Assembly (NCBI RefSeq): GCF_914484835.1
Contig: NZ_CAJZAR010000045.1
Location: 160-64,159 of the forward strand
Source of the DNA: Paraburkholderia tropica
GTDB lineage: Bacteria; Pseudomonadota; Gammaproteobacteria; Burkholderiales; Burkholderiaceae
DNA length: 64,000 nucleotides
Direction: 5' to 3'
In this document: in pieces, positions 1 through 8,672 of the stretch
How the letters are laid out: each line of letters begins with the position of its first letter
How positions within the stretch are numbered: the stretch's first letter is position 1
The notes under the pieces: model-generated
The model's input: the letters and a program-made list of their open reading frames with translations, nothing else
Told to the model about the DNA's origin: nothing
Database searches by the model: none
Position numbers and translations under genes: made by a program

Positions 1-1
1 C

Positions 2-493
2 CTGCTCGAAGCGCTCGCGCAGGTGGCCGTGGACCGCGTGCCGACGCTGCTGGTCGCCTACGACTGCGAGTATCCCGAGCCGCTGCGCACGGTGCGTCCG
101 ATCGCGGATGCGTTCGGCGTGGCGCTGGTGCTCACGCCGGTCGCGCATGACGATGCCGATGCCGACGACAGCGACAATGAAAACGGCAATGAAAGCGGCA
201 ACGCAGGCACACGCGTCTGCATCGAAGCGAAGCTCACCGATGCGCCCGCCACGCAACTCGACGCGCCCGAACTCGAAGCGCTGCGCGTCAACAATCCGGC
301 AGCACGCGTGCTGCCGCTGCTGCATGCGCTCGCGGCGCGGCAAGCGGCGAGCGTGGTGATCGACTATCTGCCGGAAACGCGCGTGCGGCTCGATCTGTCG
401 TGGCCCGATGCGCGCGCCGATGGCGTGTCGGATGTTGCGTCGGACGTTGCGTCGGAGATCGCTTCAGGCGCTGCGCGCGAGGCCGCGCCATGA
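2..493 (+). CDS. beta-ketoacyl synthase-like protein, C-terminal part (5' truncated by window)
   Basis: The reading frame is open from base 2, so this is the C-terminal end of a longer protein; the GTG at 23 lies inside it. The segment LLVAYDCEYPEPLRTVRPI followed by FGVALVL resembles the end of the short beta-ketoacyl-synthase-like (chain-length-factor type) proteins that sit beside ACP and hotdog dehydratase genes in aryl-polyene-like clusters. An Asp/Asn/Gly-rich insert lies at about 168-220. The stop overlaps the next start by 4 nt (ATGA), so the two are translationally coupled. The role in acyl-chain elongation is inferred from family and neighbour. No catalytic Cys can be assessed in this fragment. 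Confidence 0.7.
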   Translation: MLEALAQVAVDRVPTLLVAYDCEYPEPLRTVRPIADAFGVALVLTPVAHDDADADDSDNENGNESGNAGTRVCIEAKLTDAPATQLDAPELEALRVNNPAARVLPLLHALAARQAASVVIDYLPETRVRLDLSWPDARADGVSDVASDVASEIASGAAREAAP

Positions 494-1002
494 CACCCGA
501 AGCGCCGACGCTCGCCGCGCCGCTCGACCGCGACTGGATCGCCGCGCACATTCCGCACAGCGGCGCGATGTGCCTGCTCGACCGCGTCGAAGCCTGGGAC
601 GACACGCAGATCCGCTGCCTCGCGACCAGCCATCTCGACGCGCACAATCCGCTGCGCTCGAACGGCCAGCTCGCCTCGGTCTGCGGCATCGAATACGCGG
701 CGCAGGCGATGGCCGTGCACGGCGCGCTGATCGCCGCGAATGGTGCGAACGGAGGCGCGCAGCGTCCGCGCGCGGGCTTTCTCGCGAGCGTGCGCGGCGT
801 CGAAGCGCAGGTCGCGCGGCTCGACACGCTGGACGCGCCGCTCATCGTCGAAGCCGAGCGCGTCGGCGGCGACGGCACGACGGTGCTTTATCGCTTCACG
901 CTGCGCTGCGAGGCGCGCGTGCTGATGACGGGACGCGCGGCGGTCATGCTCGACGCGTCCGCGGCCGGGGCGCTGCGGCGGCCCGCCATCGACAACACCT
1001 GA
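490..1002 (+). CDS. 3-hydroxyacyl-ACP dehydratase, hotdog fold (ApeP-like)
   Basis: 170 aa starting at the ATG that overlaps the previous stop. The N-terminal IAAHIPHSGAMCLLDRVEAW is the typical opening of hotdog thioester dehydratases of the FabZ/ApeP type, where the His in the PH motif and an acidic residue on the central helix act in dehydration. It probably dehydrates 3-hydroxyacyl-ACP in a polyene or specialised fatty-acid pathway together with the upstream ketoacyl-synthase-like protein. No ketoreductase or further cluster gene follows, so this is the edge of the cluster. The family is clear; the exact pathway is inferred. Confidence 0.8.
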   Translation: MTPEAPTLAAPLDRDWIAAHIPHSGAMCLLDRVEAWDDTQIRCLATSHLDAHNPLRSNGQLASVCGIEYAAQAMAVHGALIAANGANGGAQRPRAGFLASVRGVEAQVARLDTLDAPLIVEAERVGGDGTTVLYRFTLRCEARVLMTGRAAVMLDASAAGALRRPAIDNT

Positions 1003-1015
1003 AGGGAGAACCAAG

Positions 1016-1330
1016 ATGAAAAACACGCGAATCCTGCTGGCCGCGCTGGTGCTCGGCCTCGTCAGTTCGGCCTCGTTCGCCGACGTCCACGAAGTGAAGG
1101 AAGACATCAAGCACGACACGAAGTCGGCGGCGAAGGCGACCGGCCACGCCGCGAAGGACTTCGGCCACGCCACGGCGAGCGCGGCAAAGAGCGTCGGCCA
1201 CGGCATCGCGCACGGCTCGCGCGAAGGCTGGGACGCGACCAAGCGCGTGACCCACGAGGGCTGGGACGCCACCAAGCGCACCACCAAGCGCGTGTTCCAT
1301 AAGGACGACGCGGCGGGCGACGACGCCTGA
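1016..1330 (+). CDS. small secreted Lys/Ala/His-rich protein, function unknown
   Basis: 104 aa with a Sec signal peptide (MKNTRILLAALVLGLVSSASFA, cleavage probably after residue 22). The mature part is hydrophilic and helical, with repeated TGHAAKDFGHA/SAAKSVGHG-type units and two copies of GWDATKR. A ribosome site (gggagaa) lies 7 nt before the ATG. The amphipathic, LEA-like repeats suggest a periplasmic stress or surface protein, but I do not recognise a function. It starts 13 nt after the dehydratase, so it may share that transcript. Confidence 0.7.
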   Translation: MKNTRILLAALVLGLVSSASFADVHEVKEDIKHDTKSAAKATGHAAKDFGHATASAAKSVGHGIAHGSREGWDATKRVTHEGWDATKRTTKRVFHKDDAAGDDA

Positions 1331-1610
1331 CGTGCCGGGGCACACGTCCAACTCGTCCGATCAGGACGATCAGGACGACCCGAACGACGGCATTCCCGTG
1401 CGATACGCCGTCTGCATCACCCGAAGCGCGCGGGCGGCCGTTCCGGCCATCGCGCCCGCGCCCGCGCCGCCCAAGCCTCGCCACTACCTCGCGATACCCC
1501 CGCCAGACGCCCGCCACACCGGCCTCGCACGCCGGTTTCCCTCCTCCGAACGGCCAATTTGCCCGCTTTTTGTCCGGTAAGCGCCCGCGACAAGGCAAAA
1601 TACGGGTTTC

Positions 1611-1634
1611 GAGCCCGCACGGGCTCATGTTTTT
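1611..1634 (+). terminator. hairpin with T-run in the 1331-1749 gap
   Basis: The gap 1331-1749 holds no convincing gene. Within it, GAGCCC (1611-1616) pairs with GGGCTC (1621-1626) around a GCAC loop, followed by ATG and six T's. It looks like an intrinsic terminator 280 nt after the small secreted protein and 115 nt before the DUF2760 gene. It could end the upstream transcript or act as an attenuator in the leader of the Hsp70 operon. Confidence 0.55.
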
Positions 1635-1749
1635 TCCCGCCGGCCGCTCCGCACACGGGGCCAGAACACGGCGAAGCCACGCGAAAGACGCAGCGGCGCC
1701 CGGCCCGGCCGGACGCTCGCCCTCGCGTGCGAGACCACTGGAGTTGTTG

Positions 1750-2355
1750 ATGACCGAAGCCAAGATTTCCTTCGCTGGCCGCCTTTCGCTGGCCATCGGA
1801 TCGTTTTTCGCCATTCTCGGCGACGCCGACCTCGCGGCCGGCGTGCGCCGTCTGCGTAACGGCGAAGCCGTCGCGACCGCGCCGCAAGCACCCGTGCCTG
1901 CCGCCGCGCCCGTAGCGACTCCGGCGCCCGCGCCCGCCCCAGTCGTCCCCGCGCCCGTCGCCGCCATCGAGGAAGCCAGCCCGCAATCGGCGCTGCAACT
2001 GCTCGGCCTGCTGCAGCGTAACGCGCGCTTCGTCGACTTCGTCGAGGAAGACATCGCGGGCTACAACGACGCCGACATCGGCGCGGCCGCGCGCCTCGTC
2101 CACGAAGGCTGCCGCGCCACGCTGCGCGAGCACTTCACGATCCGCCCGGTGCGCAGCGAGGCCGAAGGCAGCCGCGTGACCCTCGCGGAAGGCTTCGACG
2201 CCACCGCCATCCGCCTGACCGGCAATGTGGTCGGCTCCGCGCCCTTCAACGGCACGGTCAGCCATCGCGGCTGGCGCGTCGAAGACGTCAAACTGCCCAA
2301 GCTCGTGAAGTCGCACGACGCGAAGGTCATTGCACCGGCCGAGGTGGAACTGTGA
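1750..2355 (+). CDS. DUF2760 domain protein, first gene of Hsp70 operon
   Basis: 201 aa from the ATG at 1750. Residues about 8-35 form a hydrophobic helix that could anchor the protein in or at the membrane. An Ala/Pro linker follows (about 40-75), then a compact domain with LLGLLQRNARFVDFVEEDI and HEGCRATLREHF, the signature of DUF2760. The stop overlaps the GTG start of the first Hsp70 gene by 4 nt. Genes of this family are regularly found directly before two Hsp70-like genes in proteobacteria. A co-chaperone or membrane-adaptor role is an inference; no biochemical function is known to me. Confidence 0.85.
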   Translation: MTEAKISFAGRLSLAIGSFFAILGDADLAAGVRRLRNGEAVATAPQAPVPAAAPVATPAPAPAPVVPAPVAAIEEASPQSALQLLGLLQRNARFVDFVEEDIAGYNDADIGAAARLVHEGCRATLREHFTIRPVRSEAEGSRVTLAEGFDATAIRLTGNVVGSAPFNGTVSHRGWRVEDVKLPKLVKSHDAKVIAPAEVEL

Positions 2356-4220
2356 GCGATCCGCGTTTTTCGATCGGCGTCGATCTGGGCACGACGCACT
2401 GCGCCCTCTCCTACGTCGACCTCGCCGCCAGTGACGGCGAGAAGACCGTGCAGGGCGTGTTGCCCGTCACGCAACTCACCGCGCCCGGCGCGATCGAGTC
2501 GCCCGAGCTGCTGCCCTCGTTTCTCTATCTGCCGAACGCGGGCGAACTCACGCCCGGCGACCTGACGCTGCCGTGGACCGCCTCGCGCGACTACGCCGTC
2601 GGCGAAATGGCGCGCAGCCGTGGCGCGGGCACGCCCATCCGCCTCGTGTCGAGCGCGAAAAGCTGGCTCTGCCATCCGGGCGTGGACCGCCGCGCGGCGA
2701 TCCTGCCGAACGACGCGCCGCCCGAAGTCGCGCGCGTCTCGCCGCTCGAAAGCTCGATCCGCTATCTGACGCATCTGCGCGAAGCCTGGGATCACGCGCA
2801 TCCCGACGCGCCGTTCGCGCAGCAGGACGTCACCGTCACGATTCCGGCCTCGTTCGATCCGGCCGCGCGCGAACTGACGGCCGAAGCCGCGCAGGCCGCG
2901 GGCTACACCAGCATGACGCTGCTCGAAGAACCGCAGGCCGCGCTCTATAGCTGGATCCAGAAAAGCGGCGGCGCGTGGCGCAAGGACGTGAAGGTCGGCG
3001 ACATCATCCTCGTCGTGGACGTGGGCGGCGGCACCACCGACCTTTCGCTGATCGCCGTGGTCGAGCGCGAAGGCAATCTCGAACTGCTGCGCGTGGCCGT
3101 GGGCGAGCACATCCTGCTCGGCGGCGACAACATGGACCTCGCGCTCGCGCACGTGGTCGCGCGCAAGCTCGCGCAGCAAGGCACGCAGGCCGATCCGTGG
3201 CAGCTGCGCGCGCTCACCTACGCGTGCCGTTCGGCCAAGGAGCAACTGCTCTCCGACGCCAGCCTCGAAGCCGTCCCGCTGGTCGTGCCGAGCCGAGGCT
3301 CGAAGCTGATCGGCGGCTCGATCCGCACCGAACTCACGCGCGCCGAACTCACGGCCACGATTCTCGAAGGCTTCTTCCCGCGCGTGGACGCGGCGGCGCG
3401 CCCGGTCGTGCGCACGCGCGCCGGTCTCACGCAACTGGGCCTGCCCTACGCGCAGGACGCGGGCGTCACGCGCCATCTCGCGGCCTTCCTCGGCCGCCAG
3501 GTCGCGGCGCTCGCGGAAGTCGAAGGCTTCGGCGCGCCCGCCGAAGGCACGAGCTTCCTGCATCCCACGGCCGTGCTGTTCAACGGCGGCGTGTTCAAGT
3601 CGTCGCTGCTGGCCGGGCGCGTGCTCGAGATCATCAACGGCTGGCTCGCGGCGGAAAGCGCGGCGAGCGCGCGTCTGCTCGGCGGCGCGGACCTCGACCT
3701 CGCGGTCGCGCGCGGCGCGGCCTATTACGGCTATGTGAAGCGCGGCAAGGGCGTGCGCATCCGCGGAGGCACGGCGCGCGCGTACTACGTGGCGATCGAG
3801 TCGGCCATGCCCGCGGTGCCGGGCCTGGAGCCGCCCATTTCGGCGCTCTGCGTCGCGCCCTTCGGCATGGAAGAAGGCAGCGACGCCGCCTTGCCGCCGC
3901 AGGAATTCGGCCTCGTCGTGGGCGAGCCGGTGCAGTTCCGCTTCTTCGGCTCGTCGGTGCGCCGCCAGGATCAGGTCGGCACGATGCTCGACTTCTGGTC
4001 GCCCGACGAACTTCAGGAACTCGAATCGATCCAGGCCACGCTGCCTAGCGCGGGCCGCACCGTGGGCGAAGTCGTCGCGGTCAGGCTGCATGCGCGCGTG
4101 ACCGAAGCGGGCACGCTCGAACTCGAAGCCGTGCCGTCGGGTAGCGACGAGCGCTGGAAGGTCGAATTCGACGTGCGCGGCGGCGCGAGCGACGGTGCGA
4201 ACCAGGGCGCTGACTTCTGA
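2352..4220 (+). CDS. divergent Hsp70 family protein (short form)
   Basis: 622 aa from a GTG coupled to the DUF2760 stop. The Hsp70/actin ATPase fold is shown by the phosphate-1 motif GVDLGTTHCALSYVD (about 8-22), phosphate-2 motif VVDVGGGTTDLSLI (about 221-234) and LFNGGVFKSS near 412. Unlike DnaK it lacks the usual DVxPLSLG linker, a helical lid and an EEVD-type tail. The end contains a beta-rich segment (VRLHARVTEAGTLELEAV) that may be a reduced substrate domain. It is paralogous to the next gene, so the two may work as a pair. It is likely a specialised cytoplasmic chaperone; the client is unknown. Confidence 0.9.
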   Translation: MSDPRFSIGVDLGTTHCALSYVDLAASDGEKTVQGVLPVTQLTAPGAIESPELLPSFLYLPNAGELTPGDLTLPWTASRDYAVGEMARSRGAGTPIRLVSSAKSWLCHPGVDRRAAILPNDAPPEVARVSPLESSIRYLTHLREAWDHAHPDAPFAQQDVTVTIPASFDPAARELTAEAAQAAGYTSMTLLEEPQAALYSWIQKSGGAWRKDVKVGDIILVVDVGGGTTDLSLIAVVEREGNLELLRVAVGEHILLGGDNMDLALAHVVARKLAQQGTQADPWQLRALTYACRSAKEQLLSDASLEAVPLVVPSRGSKLIGGSIRTELTRAELTATILEGFFPRVDAAARPVVRTRAGLTQLGLPYAQDAGVTRHLAAFLGRQVAALAEVEGFGAPAEGTSFLHPTAVLFNGGVFKSSLLAGRVLEIINGWLAAESAASARLLGGADLDLAVARGAAYYGYVKRGKGVRIRGGTARAYYVAIESAMPAVPGLEPPISALCVAPFGMEEGSDAALPPQEFGLVVGEPVQFRFFGSSVRRQDQVGTMLDFWSPDELQELESIQATLPSAGRTVGEVVAVRLHARVTEAGTLELEAVPSGSDERWKVEFDVRGGASDGANQGADF

Positions 4221-4255
4221 GCGCACGCTTGAAGTCCGATCCGCATGAGCACGCG

Positions 4256-7144
4256 ATGAAGCAATACGTCGTCGGCATCGACCTGGGAACGAGCAACACG
4301 GTCGTGGCCTGGGCCGAAGCCGGCGCAAGCGGGGCCGATGCGGGCCAGGTCGGCGTGTTCGAAATCGAGCAGCTGACGGGGCTCGGCGAGGTGAGCGCGC
4401 AGCCGCTGCTGCCATCCGCGCGCTATCACCCCGCGCCCGGCGAACTCGCGGCCGAGGCGCTGCGGCTGCCTTGGCCTGAATCCGCTTCTTCGGCTGCCGC
4501 TTCCCCGGCTGACGCGCCCGCGCCCGTCGTCGGCAAGCTCGCGCGCACGCTCGGCGCGCAGGTGCCGGGGCGGCTCGTCGCCAGCGCGAAAAGCTGGCTC
4601 TCGCACGCCTCGGTCGACCGCCTCGCGCCGATCCTGCCCTGGGGCGCGCCCGAGGACGTCGCCAAGGTTTCGCCCGTCGATGCGAGCGCGAGCTATCTCG
4701 CGCACGTGCGCGCGGCCTGGAATCATCGTTTCCCGCATGCGCCGCTCGAACATCAGGACGTGGTGCTCACCGTGCCCGCTTCGTTCGACGACGGCGCGCG
4801 CGCGCTCACGCTCGAAGCCGCGCGGCGCGCGCAATTGCCCACGCTGCGGCTGCTCGAAGAACCGCAGGCGGCGTTCTACGACTGGCTGTTCCATCATCGC
4901 GACGCGCTGCAAACCGAGCTGGCGCAGACGCGGCTCGTGCTCGTCTGCGACGTGGGCGGCGGCACGACCGACCTCACGCTCATCAAGGTGCATTTCGAGA
5001 ACGGCGTTGAGAACGGCGTCGAGAACGGCGAGCCGCAGCTGACCCGCATCGGCGTGGGCAACCATCTGATGCTCGGCGGCGACAACATGGACCTCGCGCT
5101 CGCGCATCTGGCCGAAAGCCGCCTCGCGACCCAGGACGCGCGGCTCTCGGCGGCGAGCCTGTCGCAGCTCGTCGAGCGCTGCCGCGTCGCCAAGGAGCAA
5201 CTGCTCGGCGACGCCGCGCCCGAGTCGGTCGGCATCACGCTGCTCGGCGCGGGCGCGCGGCTGATCGGCGGCGCACGCTCGACGCAGTTGGGCCGCGACG
5301 AGGCCGAGCGCATCGTCGTCGATGGCTTCTTTCCGGCGGTCGGCCCGCGCGATCTGCCGCGCCGCTCGCGCGCGGCGATCGTCGAATTCGGCCTGCCCTA
5401 TGCGGCCGACGCGGGCATCACGCGTCATATCGCGGCCTTCCTGCAACGCTTCGCCGCGCAGTCGCGCGAGGCGCTGGGCGTGTCCGCCAATGTTGTCGAT
5501 TCCGGCAATTCCGCTGATTCCGCCAGCCTGCCGATGCCCGACACGCTGCTGCTCAACGGCGGCGTGTTCCGCGCGCCCGCGCTCGCGGCGCGTCTGCGCG
5601 AGACGCTCGGCAACTGGCGGCAGGCCCCGCTCACGGTGCTGCAAAACGATCAGCCCGACGTGGCCGTCGCGCGCGGCGCCGTCGCGTTCGCGCTGGCGCG
5701 CGCGGGTCACGCGCCGCGGATCGGCGGCGGCTCGCCGCGCAGCTATTTCCTCGTGCTCGACGATGGCAGCGAAGCGCGGCGCGGCATCTGCCTGCTGCCG
5801 CGCGGCACCGAAGAGGGTCACGAAGTGCGGCTCGACGAGCGCGTATTCGCGCTGCGCCTCGGTCATCCGGTGCAGTTCCATCTGGTCTCGACGGTCGCGG
5901 AAACGGCGTGGCAGCCGGGCGAGATCGTCGATCTCGACAACGACGCCGCCGACTTCGTGCGCCTGCCGCCGCTCGCGACGGTGGTCAAGCGCGAGCGCGG
6001 CGCGGGCAAGACGCGCGACGAACGGCCCGTGCGGCTCACGGCGCAACTGACCGAAGTCGGCACGCTCGAAGTGCGCTGTATCGCCACCGAAGACGCGTCG
6101 CAGCGCTGGCTGCTCGAATTCCAGTTGCGCCGCGACGAAGCCGCTCACGCCGAAGGCGCGGGCGACGACGATCCGCTCGCGGACAACGCGCGCCATCCCT
6201 CGCTCGATCACGCCATCGAACTGATCGAGCGCGTGTTCGGCGCGAAGTCGTCGAAGGTCGATCCGAAGGAGGTGAAGCGGCTGCGCGCGCAGCTCGAACA
6301 GACGCTCGGGGCGCGTCAGAACTGGGACAGCCCGCTGCTGCGCGAACTGTTCGGCGCGCTCTGGGAACGCGCGGCGCGACGCCGCCGCTCGCCCGACCAC
6401 GAACGTCTCTGGCTCAATCTCGCCGGGTATTGCGTGCGGCCGGGCTTCGGCTATCCGCTCGACGAATGGCGCGTCGAACAACTGTGGACGCTGTTCGACG
6501 ACGGCATCCAGCACATCAACGACAGCCAGGTCTGGTCCGAGTGGTGGACGCTCTGGCGGCGCGCGGCGGGCGGTCTCGACGAGGCCGCGCAGGAACAGGT
6601 GCTCGAAGCGATGCACTGGCTCGAAGAAGCAGCGAGTTCGAAGCAGCACAAGCTGCCTTTCGATCCCGCGCGCCTCGGCAACGCCGATATGACGCGGCTT
6701 TACGCGTCGCTCGAACGCATCGGTGCGGAGCGCAAGATCGAGATCGGCGAGCGGTTGCTGACACGGCTGCAGAAGCCTTCGGAAAATCATCAGAGCTGGT
6801 GGGCCGTGGGGCGTATCGGCGCGCGGCTGCCCTTCTACGGCAGCGCGCACGGCGTCGTGCCGCCCGAGGTCGCCACGCGCTGGCTCGACGCGATCCTCGC
6901 GCTCGACTGGAAGAAGGTCGAACCCGCGATGTTCGCGGCCACGCAGATCGCGCGCATGACCGGCGACCGCTCGCGCGATCTCGATCCTGCCGTGCGCGAA
7001 ACGGTGCTGCGGCGGCTCGAACACGGCAACGCACCGCCTACGTGGATCGAGATGGTGCGCGAAGTCGTCACGCTCGATAACGCCGATACGGGCCGCGTGT
7101 TCGGCGAGGCGTTACCGGCTGGCTTGAAGCTGATGAGCGCTTGA
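4256..7144 (+). CDS. divergent Hsp70 family protein with C-terminal DUF3731-like region
   Basis: 962 aa if translation starts at the ATG at 4256, directly before the phosphate-1 motif VVGIDLGTSNTVVAW; a TTG at 4229 would add 9 residues. VCDVGGGTTDLTLI (about 230-243) is the phosphate-2 motif, and the Hsp70-like part ends near residue 640 with the same beta segment as its neighbour (VRLTAQLTEVGTLEV). Residues about 650-962 are a helical, Trp-rich extension (WLNLAGYCVRPGFGYPLDEW, WSEWWTLWRRA) resembling DUF3731. It follows the first Hsp70 gene by 35 nt. The extension probably sets client or partner binding; this is inference. Confidence 0.9.
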   Translation: MKQYVVGIDLGTSNTVVAWAEAGASGADAGQVGVFEIEQLTGLGEVSAQPLLPSARYHPAPGELAAEALRLPWPESASSAAASPADAPAPVVGKLARTLGAQVPGRLVASAKSWLSHASVDRLAPILPWGAPEDVAKVSPVDASASYLAHVRAAWNHRFPHAPLEHQDVVLTVPASFDDGARALTLEAARRAQLPTLRLLEEPQAAFYDWLFHHRDALQTELAQTRLVLVCDVGGGTTDLTLIKVHFENGVENGVENGEPQLTRIGVGNHLMLGGDNMDLALAHLAESRLATQDARLSAASLSQLVERCRVAKEQLLGDAAPESVGITLLGAGARLIGGARSTQLGRDEAERIVVDGFFPAVGPRDLPRRSRAAIVEFGLPYAADAGITRHIAAFLQRFAAQSREALGVSANVVDSGNSADSASLPMPDTLLLNGGVFRAPALAARLRETLGNWRQAPLTVLQNDQPDVAVARGAVAFALARAGHAPRIGGGSPRSYFLVLDDGSEARRGICLLPRGTEEGHEVRLDERVFALRLGHPVQFHLVSTVAETAWQPGEIVDLDNDAADFVRLPPLATVVKRERGAGKTRDERPVRLTAQLTEVGTLEVRCIATEDASQRWLLEFQLRRDEAAHAEGAGDDDPLADNARHPSLDHAIELIERVFGAKSSKVDPKEVKRLRAQLEQTLGARQNWDSPLLRELFGALWERAARRRRSPDHERLWLNLAGYCVRPGFGYPLDEWRVEQLWTLFDDGIQHINDSQVWSEWWTLWRRAAGGLDEAAQEQVLEAMHWLEEAASSKQHKLPFDPARLGNADMTRLYASLERIGAERKIEIGERLLTRLQKPSENHQSWWAVGRIGARLPFYGSAHGVVPPEVATRWLDAILALDWKKVEPAMFAATQIARMTGDRSRDLDPAVRETVLRRLEHGNAPPTWIEMVREVVTLDNADTGRVFGEALPAGLKLMSA

Positions 7145-7193
7145 GGTCCCTGCACCGCTCGCGCATCAACATCGACATCGCATCGCCCAAACG

Positions 7194-7230
7194 AAAACGC
7201 GCTCCGGCTTGAAACCGGAGCGCGTTTTTT
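7194..7230. terminator. bidirectional intrinsic terminator
   Basis: Fourteen-base arms (7194-7207 and 7215-7228) pair around the loop CTTGAAA, with A's on the left and T's on the right, so it can end transcription from both sides. It lies between the convergent Hsp70 gene and the narK-like gene. Confidence 0.9.
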
Positions 7231-7253
7231 ATCGCGTGACGATGTGCGAGAAC

Positions 7254-8648
7254 TTAGTTACCCGCACGCACCTCGACCGTCTGCACAGCCGGTTGCGGCA
7301 TGACGCTTTCCTGCGGCAGCGCCCATTCGAGCCAGCGTGCACGATGCGCCACCACCAGCATGAAGGCCAGCGCCGCGATCGCACCGAAGGTCGCGAAACC
7401 CATCTGATAGCTGCCCGTGCTTTCCTTCGCGATACCCATGATCACCGGCAGATAGAAGCCGCCGATGCCGCCCGCCGCGCCCACGATGCCCGACATCAGA
7501 CCCGTGCGGCCGGTCCAGCGGCGCGGCACGAGCTGGAAGGTCGCGCCGTTGCCGAGACCGAAGCAGACATACGTGAACAGCAGCAGGCCGATGCCCGCAG
7601 CGAACGGCGGCATCCACGCGGCGAACGCGAAGTCGCACAGCGAGATCGCCGCGAGCAGCAGCACGAGCGCACGCACGCCGGAGATGCGATCGGCGATCAG
7701 GCCGCCGAGCGGACGCACCATCGCACCCGTCAGCGCCAGCAGCGACATGATCACGCCCGCTTCGAGCTTCGGCACCTGATAGAGCGAGATCAGCAGCGTC
7801 GTCACATACGAGGACATGCCGACGAAACCGCCGAACGTGATGCTGTAGACGAGCATGACGACCCACGTGTCGCCTTCCGCGAGCACGCCGCGATAGTGGC
7901 GCGGCAGCACCGCGATCGCGAGCAGCGCGCCGAGCACCGGCAGCAGCAGCACGCCGGTCTTGCCCGCACCGAACACGCCCGCATGCACAGCCAGCACCAG
8001 CGCGATCAGGCCGGCGAGCGTGATGAAGAACGCGCGCATCGCCTTCGGTGCGCTGCCCGATTTCACGCCGAGATCGCGCGCCCAGAAGCACACGGCGAGC
8101 GCCGCGAGCGCCAGCAGCGGCAGCGCCGCGCCGGTCGCACGCGCCCAGCCGAAGCTGTTGGCGAGGCCCGGGAACAGGAAGCCGTCGAGCACCGCGCCGA
8201 TGTTGCCGGCCGCCGCGAGGCCGAGCACGAGGCCCTGCACCTTCGGCGGATAGTTGCTGCCGGCCATCGGCAGCGCCACCGCGAAACTCGCGCCGCCCAC
8301 GCCGAGCAGCACGCCCAGCACCAGCAGCATCGTGTACGACGGCGCGCCCGGCATCAGCAGCAGCACGAGCGCCGGAATCGCCGAGAGCGCAATGCCCATC
8401 AGCGCAACCTTGCGGCCGTCGCAAGCCTGATAGAGATTGCCGAGCGTCACGCGCAGGATCGCCGCGCCGAGCACCGGCACCGCGACCAGCAGGCCGAGTT
8501 CGGCCGGCGTCATCTTGATGTCCTTCTGGATGAAGGGCGCGAGCGGCCCCAACATCACCCACACCGTGAAGCCGGTGTCGAAGTACAGAAAACACGCGAC
8601 CAGCGCGCGCCAGTTACCGCTCTTGAGCGAGTTCAGCAGGTCTTTCAC
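7254..8648 (-). CDS. narK: NarK/NasA-type nitrate/nitrite MFS transporter
   Basis: 464 aa from a GTG with a good ribosome site (ggggaga). About 12 membrane helices are visible. Motifs typical of nitrate/nitrite porters include FDTGFTVWVMLGPLAPFI near the start, GNIGAVLDGFLFPGL in the middle and GGIGGFYLPVIMG near the end. It should move nitrate or nitrite across the inner membrane. It is the second gene of an operon whose first gene encodes a nitrate-sensor-like protein 24 nt upstream, under a sigma-54 promoter, so assimilatory uptake (NasA role) is more likely than respiration. No nitrate reductase gene lies in the window. Confidence 0.88.
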   Translation of the reverse strand: MKDLLNSLKSGNWRALVACFLYFDTGFTVWVMLGPLAPFIQKDIKMTPAELGLLVAVPVLGAAILRVTLGNLYQACDGRKVALMGIALSAIPALVLLLMPGAPSYTMLLVLGVLLGVGGASFAVALPMAGSNYPPKVQGLVLGLAAAGNIGAVLDGFLFPGLANSFGWARATGAALPLLALAALAVCFWARDLGVKSGSAPKAMRAFFITLAGLIALVLAVHAGVFGAGKTGVLLLPVLGALLAIAVLPRHYRGVLAEGDTWVVMLVYSITFGGFVGMSSYVTTLLISLYQVPKLEAGVIMSLLALTGAMVRPLGGLIADRISGVRALVLLLAAISLCDFAFAAWMPPFAAGIGLLLFTYVCFGLGNGATFQLVPRRWTGRTGLMSGIVGAAGGIGGFYLPVIMGIAKESTGSYQMGFATFGAIAALAFMLVVAHRARWLEWALPQESVMPQPAVQTVEVRAGN

Positions 8649-8672
8649 GAGGCTCTCCCCAGGTAAAAACGA

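Noticed and set aside
1332..1580. 82-residue open frame after the small secreted protein
   Set aside because: Pro/Arg-rich, no ribosome site, no recognisable domain, and it lies in a region with promoter or terminator features.
4013..7024. Open frame of 1003 codons on the minus strand over the second Hsp70 gene
   Set aside because: It is a shadow in high-GC DNA: Arg/Ala/His-rich with no domain, opposite a gene with clear Hsp70 motifs. The similar minus frame 2061-4415 is rejected for the same reason.
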